Assembly: GCA_937868245.1 (NCBI GenBank) | Contig: CALMMI010000466.1 | Span: forward strand, 1 to 9,801 | Reading direction: 5' to 3' | Length of the DNA: 9,801 nt | Source: an uncultured Ignavibacteria bacterium | Lineage (GTDB): Bacteria; Bacteroidota; Ignavibacteria; Kapaibacteriales; UBA961 | Position numbers and translations under genes: made by a program | Notes under the pieces: model-generated | What the model was told of the DNA's origin: nothing | The model's database searches: none | Seen by the model: only the letters and a program-made list of their open reading frames with translations | In this document: positions 6,197 through 9,801 of the stretch, piece by piece | Layout of the letters: every line of letters begins with the position of its first letter | Position numbering within the stretch: position 1 is the stretch's first letter

Positions 6197-7985
6197 ATAC
6201 TTGTTCAACTTCTTTGGCTTTGTAATTCTCCTTATATTGTAACCTATGGAGTTTTGCATACAATCCTTTTAATGCAAGTAGCTCCTGATGAGTTCCCATC
6301 TCACGGATTTCACCCTGATGAAGAACAATAATCTTATCAGCCCGTTGAATTGTAGAAAGTCGGTGTGCAATCACTATAGAAGTCCTTCCCTCCAACAATC
6401 TATCTATCGAACGCTCAATCAGTTGTTCGGTTTCCGTATCTATACTCGATGTTGCTTCATCCAAAATGAGAATATCAGGATTGGTAGCCAGGGCTCGGCT
6501 GAATGAGATAAGCTGTTTTTGTCCTACCGATAGATTTGCTGCCCGTTCAATCATTTGGGTCTCATAACCTTCCGGTAGTTGTTCAATAAATTCAGACGCA
6601 CCCAATGCGGCGGCTGCTTCACGAATCCCGTCTTCAGAAATAAATTCCCTGCCAAGTGAAATATTCTCACCCACACTTCTCGAGAATAAGAATACGTCCT
6701 GAAGAACGAGAGCTATCCTCGACCTTAAGGATTCTTGTGTAATTGACCGGATACTAATACCGTCAACCAGAATATCACCTTCCTGAAAATCGTAAAACCG
6801 GCATAATAGATTGATAATCGAGCTTTTGCCGCTTCCTGTAGCCCCGACTATTGCAATCGTTTCACCCTTTTTAAGGGTAAAACTGAGATTCTTCAATACA
6901 GGTGTTTTTCCATCATACGCAAAAGAGACATTTCTAAATTCGATTGATTGCTTGAACGATTTCATAGCAATAGCATTTGGTGAATCCTCAATTGCATTTT
7001 CAGTATCCAACAGCCCAAAAATTCTTTCAGCTGCTGCCATAGCGCTTTGAAGTGTATTGTATTTTTCGGTTAAATCCCGAATTGGACGGAAGAACATTTC
7101 AGAGAATTGCATGAAGGCAATCAGAACACCTACGGTCATTTCACCAGAGAAAATTGTTCTTGCTGCGAACCAAATAATAGCACTAAGAGCAAGTGAGCCT
7201 ATCATTTCCACAACAGGAAAGAAACGGGCATAATACCCAACCGAGCGTAACTGCAGTTTTGTATGAGCATCGTTAATTTCATTGAAGGTTTGAAATTGCG
7301 GCTCTTCACGGGAGAAAAGTTGAATAGTAGTTGCTCCTGTAATATACTCATTAAGGAATGAGTTCATACGTGCAATCTGTGTACGGATTTGGGCATACAC
7401 AACCCGTACTTTCCGACGGAAAACGGTAGTAGCAATGAATAAAAGAGGCAGAACTGCAATTGTTGCAATTGTCAGCTTCCAACTTGTAATAAGCATGAAA
7501 CACACTATAGCAAGTATTAAAAGTGCATCGGCGATAATGAGAACAACGCCTGATGAGAAAAGTTCATTGAGCGCTTCCACATCGTTCGTAACGCGAGTGA
7601 TAAGCCTTCCTACAGGAGTAGTGTCGTAGTATCGAAGGGAGAATTTTTGAATGTGCTTGAAAACTGCAAGACGTATGTCGAGCAGTACTTTCTGCCCAAT
7701 CCATTGCATAAGATAGGTTAACGAGTACTGAACGATAGCAGAGAAAACCATTACTCCCACAATCAGGAAAGTCATGGATAACAAACCTTCACCATCGGAA
7801 GTTACTACATACTTATCGATTGCTATTTTAGTAAGATATGGACGCAGCGGTGGGAGAGAAGACGAAATTATTGCAAGCAAAAAACCCACACCAATCCACC
7901 TGGTATATGGTTTTAGATATTTTAAGAGCCGCTTGAGAAGAGATACATCGAGTTTTTTATAGAGCTTATCATCTTGTGGCTGCAT
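6195..7985 (-). CDS. Exporter-type ABC transporter, fused permease and ATP-binding domains
   Basis: This is a 596-residue half-transporter of the inner membrane, expected to work as a homo- or heterodimer. Residues about 28-310 are the six-helix exporter membrane domain, with the family segment YYDTTPVGRLITRVTNDVE (119-137). The nucleotide-binding domain is complete: A-loop Tyr357, Walker A GATGSGKSS (381-389), Q-loop Gln429, signature LSVGQ (485-489), Walker B ILILDEATS (505-513) and switch His541. The LSVGQKQLISFSRAL variant resembles the MdlB/YheI-type multidrug and lipid exporters, many of which are heterodimeric, but no partner gene is adjacent. Substrate cannot be told from sequence; drug or lipid export is a family-level guess. 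The start at 7985 has no obvious Shine-Dalgarno. It converges on adk and diverges from mgtE. Confidence 0.94.
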   Translation of the reverse strand: MQPQDDKLYKKLDVSLLKRLLKYLKPYTRWIGVGFLLAIISSSLPPLRPYLTKIAIDKYVVTSDGEGLLSMTFLIVGVMVFSAIVQYSLTYLMQWIGQKVLLDIRLAVFKHIQKFSLRYYDTTPVGRLITRVTNDVEALNELFSSGVVLIIADALLILAIVCFMLITSWKLTIATIAVLPLLFIATTVFRRKVRVVYAQIRTQIARMNSFLNEYITGATTIQLFSREEPQFQTFNEINDAHTKLQLRSVGYYARFFPVVEMIGSLALSAIIWFAARTIFSGEMTVGVLIAFMQFSEMFFRPIRDLTEKYNTLQSAMAAAERIFGLLDTENAIEDSPNAIAMKSFKQSIEFRNVSFAYDGKTPVLKNLSFTLKKGETIAIVGATGSGKSSIINLLCRFYDFQEGDILVDGISIRSITQESLRSRIALVLQDVFLFSRSVGENISLGREFISEDGIREAAAALGASEFIEQLPEGYETQMIERAANLSVGQKQLISFSRALATNPDILILDEATSSIDTETEQLIERSIDRLLEGRTSIVIAHRLSTIQRADKIIVLHQGEIREMGTHQELLALKGLYAKLHRLQYKENYKAKEVEQV

Positions 7986-8080
7986 TGTGTCTGGGAGTAT
8001 TGAAGCATTAATAATTCAGAAGAACAAATCTTCAGAAAATATGTAGAATTTTTGAGAATTCTGAATCTGATAAATTACTT

Positions 8081-8095
8081 TTAGATAGAATCTAA
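8081..8095. promoter_or_regulatory. Operator-like inverted repeat upstream of mgtE
   Basis: TTAGAT-AGA-ATCTAA is a perfect 6-3-6 inverted repeat in the 211 bp divergent region between the ABC transporter and mgtE. Its right end overlaps TAATAT (8093-8098), which could serve as a -10 element, but I see no good -35. The geometry suits a dimeric repressor. It does not match metal-regulator boxes that I can recall, and such short repeats also arise by chance in AT-rich DNA. Confidence 0.25.
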
Positions 8096-8125
8096 TATAC
8101 GAATTTCCAACCATCTTATTTTGTG

Positions 8126-8138
8126 TGTTGAAACAACA
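8126..8138. promoter_or_regulatory. Second short dyad upstream of mgtE
   Basis: TGTTG-AAA-CAACA is a perfect 5-3-5 inverted repeat, 59 bp before the first possible mgtE start. It could be an operator half-site pair or a weak leader hairpin. I cannot recognise an M-box Mg2+ riboswitch in this leader, although mgtE genes in Bacillus relatives often have one. Support is weak. Confidence 0.18.
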
Positions 8139-8196
8139 TTTATTCAAAACATTATCATTTGCTTTGAAGATTTAATGCCTAAAAGATGCCCTGTAA

Positions 8197-9627
8197 ATGG
8201 TAATTTTGCATAAAACAATACGTAATTACCGGAATGTACTGAATAATATGCTAAAAGAACTCCTCAAACCGGAAATTAAAGAAATGATTGAACTTCACCA
8301 ATGGTCAGATTTGCGTGAAGTACTCGGCTCGTGGGAGCCACCGGAAATAGCTGATTTAATGTTGGATGTAGAACAGTCGGACAGAGTGCTGCTATTCAGA
8401 TCATTACCGCGTCAGATTTCTGCTGATGTTTTTTCATATTTGGATTCCGAGCAGCAAGATGAGCTGCTTCATGAACTTACCAATCAGGAAACACGTGAAA
8501 TCCTGTCTCAACTCTCTCCGGACGACCGTACTACATTGCTGGAAGAATTACCTGCGGAAGCTACCCAAAAACTCCTTACGCTGCTCTCTCCCGAAGACTT
8601 AAAGGAAGCAAGGCAGCTTCTCGGCTATCCCGAACAAAGTATAGGAAGGCTTACTACACCCGATTTTGTGTCTGTCCGAGCTGACTGGACGGTGGTTCAG
8701 GCTCTTGAGCATATACGTCAATACGGTAAATACAGCGAAACAATTAACCGGATATATGTTACTGATAATAATGGAAGACTATTGGACGACATAATGCTCC
8801 GTGCATTTATTTTTGCCGACCCAAGAGACTCTGTACGAAGCATAATGGATTTGAATGTTGTGAGTGTTTCTGCTTTTGATGATCAGGAAGAAGCAGTTCG
8901 CGCTATGGAAAAGTACGATATTCCGGCACTGCCTGTGGTAGATTCTGCGGGAGTGTTAATTGGAATCGTAACATTCGACGATGTGATGGATATTTCGGAA
9001 GAAGAAGCAACCGAGGACTTTCAAAAATTTGGTGGTATGGAGGCACTTGATAAACCGTATAATACCATCTCATTTTTTTTTTTTTTTTTTTTTTTAGCAG
9101 GTTGGCTGGTTATTTTGTTTGTGGGCGAGATGCTTACCGCAACAGCGTTGGCATATTTCGAAGGTGCATTGCAGAAGGCGATTGTACTTTCGTTGTTTCT
9201 GCCTCTTATAATGTCGAGCGGTGGTAATTCAGGCTCGCAAGCTGCTACACTGATGGTTCGTGCTATTTCTCTTGGAGAAGTTACTCTTAAAGATTGGTGG
9301 TGGGTAATGAGACGTGAATTTTTATCGGGTTTATTACTCGGTACAATTCTAGGAATAATTGGGTTTCTCAGGATAGTTGTGTGGTCCAAATTCTCAACAA
9401 TATATGGCGATCATTACTTGTTAGTTGCGCTTACGGTTTCTTTTTCATTGGTAGGCGTTGTGTTATGGGGGTCATTAAGCGGTTCCATGCTGCCGTTCGT
9501 TCTAAAGAAATTGAAGTTCGACCCTGCAGCGTCATCTGCTCCTTTTGTGGCTACGCTTGTGGACGTGACCGGGATAATCATTTATTTTTCCTTTGCAGTG
9601 TGGCTTTTGAGAGGAACTTTACTGTAG
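8197..9627 (+). CDS. mgtE: Magnesium transporter MgtE
   Basis: MgtE is a dimeric inner-membrane Mg2+ channel gated by Mg2+ bound to its cytosolic part. The 476 residues contain an MgtE_N superhelical domain (about 35-140), two CBS domains (about 155-265, including DIPALPVVDSAGVLIGIVTFDDV), the linker EEEATEDFQKFGGMEALDKPY (268-288) and the five-helix membrane domain (about 293-476). Membrane marks are GEMLTATA (310-317), SGGNSGSQAATLMVRA (341-356) and ATLVDVTG (452-459), where Asp456 matches the pore aspartate of the Thermus protein. An internal ATG at 8248 (MLKELLKPEIKEMIE) looks like the usual family N-terminus and gives 459 residues; it may be the true start. The striking feature is Phe293-Phe299, encoded by a T23 run, where relatives carry a short stretch that, as I recall it, ends in basic residues before GWL. 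Spacing between PY and GWL is as I recall for the family, so the gene reads as intact. Confidence 0.95.
   Translation: MVILHKTIRNYRNVLNNMLKELLKPEIKEMIELHQWSDLREVLGSWEPPEIADLMLDVEQSDRVLLFRSLPRQISADVFSYLDSEQQDELLHELTNQETREILSQLSPDDRTTLLEELPAEATQKLLTLLSPEDLKEARQLLGYPEQSIGRLTTPDFVSVRADWTVVQALEHIRQYGKYSETINRIYVTDNNGRLLDDIMLRAFIFADPRDSVRSIMDLNVVSVSAFDDQEEAVRAMEKYDIPALPVVDSAGVLIGIVTFDDVMDISEEEATEDFQKFGGMEALDKPYNTISFFFFFFFLAGWLVILFVGEMLTATALAYFEGALQKAIVLSLFLPLIMSSGGNSGSQAATLMVRAISLGEVTLKDWWWVMRREFLSGLLLGTILGIIGFLRIVVWSKFSTIYGDHYLLVALTVSFSLVGVVLWGSLSGSMLPFVLKKLKFDPAASSAPFVATLVDVTGIIIYFSFAVWLLRGTLL
9073..9095 (+). repeat. Homopolymer tract of 23 T inside mgtE
   Basis: This is an uninterrupted run of 23 T, read in frame as seven TTT codons plus the first two bases of TTA. 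It lies exactly between the cytosolic CBS/linker part and the first membrane helix. With 22 T the next codon becomes TAG, an immediate stop. With 24 T the shifted frame ends at TAA 9225-9227. Both would leave only the soluble half. No GC-rich stem precedes it, so it is not a terminator. Runs of this length are prone to replication slippage, RNA polymerase slippage and sequencing error. Confidence 0.95.
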
Positions 9628-9681
9628 TAGAGGAAGGTAATTTGAAACCGATGTTTGTTCCAACATTGAGAGGTATAAGTT

Positions 9682-9723
9682 TAAACTAAAACAGGTCTGA
9701 AAATTCAGACCTGTTTTAGTTTA
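9682..9723. terminator. Bidirectional rho-independent terminator after mgtE
   Basis: Bases 9682-9700 pair perfectly with 9705-9723 as a 19 bp stem around the loop AAAT. The stem base is A/T-rich (AAACTAAAA against TTTTAGTTT) and the core is ACAGGTCTGA. Both strands therefore give a GC-containing stem running into T-rich sequence. It lies 54 bp after the mgtE stop and directly abuts the stop codon of the putative minus-strand gene at the window edge, so it probably serves both. Confidence 0.88.
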
Positions 9724-9801
9724 TTATTTCATCTTTAGATACACCTTAATTTTCACCTTATCTGCATAGGTTTTATCATTCCATATCTCTTTATCACTAC
9801 A
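9724..9801 (-). CDS. C-terminal end of an unidentified minus-strand gene (partial)
   Basis: On the minus strand the frame from the window edge is open for 25 codons and ends in tandem TAA TAA (9724-9726, then 9721-9723). The peptide ends ...YADKVKIKVYLKMK, alternating charged and hydrophobic residues like a terminal beta strand. Support comes from the stop lying exactly at the foot of the bidirectional terminator, as expected for a gene convergent with mgtE. The fragment is too short to name a family, and 25 open codons alone could be chance. Confidence 0.45.
   Translation of the reverse strand, partial: CSDKEIWNDKTYADKVKIKVYLKMK

Noticed and set aside
9073..9095. T23 run read as an intrinsic terminator
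   Set aside because: No GC-rich inverted repeat precedes it, and the MgtE reading frame continues with strong family similarity on both sides.
9021..9389. Minus-strand open frame of 122 codons across the T23 run
   Set aside because: It is an antisense shadow of mgtE. The poly-Lys it would encode only reflects the homopolymer.
9381..9689. Plus-strand open frame of 102 codons overlapping the end of mgtE
   Set aside because: It lies in another frame of mgtE, whose membrane domain is clearly coding there. The peptide shows no family features.

Overview
The window reads as a chromosomal segment of a moderately AT-rich bacterium. The gene families suggest the Bacteroidota/Chlorobiota group, but this is tentative: the PheS has a Cys-rich insert, pheT is not next to pheS, and several genes lack a clear Shine-Dalgarno sequence. 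No phylogenetic test could be run. I see no tRNA, rRNA, CRISPR array, insertion sequence or phage structural gene.

Left part (1-3954). The conserved translation cluster infC (5' end outside the window) - rpmI - rplT is followed by a strong rho-independent terminator. In many bacteria pheS comes next. Here a roughly 1.65 kb gene sits between them. It encodes an ABC-type AAA ATPase fused to a TOPRIM/DUF4435-like C-terminal domain. It is visibly more AT-rich than its neighbours and ends only 26 bp before pheS. The domain pair is that of the AriA and AriB proteins of PARIS anti-phage systems and of OLD-type nucleases, so it is the best candidate for an accessory defence gene here.

Middle part (3955-6191). 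pheS is followed at 29 bp by a dicarboxylate/amino acid:cation symporter whose binding-site residues favour an acidic amino acid. After a 240 bp gap comes a short adenylate kinase-family gene. It keeps the AMP-site and LID arginines but has an altered P-loop. It ends at a perfect 30 bp palindrome with a T-tract.

Right part (6195-9801). A half-size exporter-type ABC transporter lies on the minus strand, convergent with adk. A 211 bp divergent region separates it from mgtE, a Mg2+ channel with MgtE_N, two CBS domains and a membrane domain. An uninterrupted run of 23 T lies inside mgtE, exactly at the junction between the cytosolic and membrane halves. The gene is in frame with 23 T. One T fewer gives an immediate stop and one T more gives a stop about 130 bp later, so this is a candidate phase-variable or slippage switch, or else an assembly error. 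A bidirectional terminator ends mgtE and probably also a minus-strand gene whose last 25 codons reach the window edge.

The two main leads are the ATPase-DUF4435 fusion between rplT and pheS and the T23 tract in mgtE. The altered P-loop of the adenylate kinase is a third.
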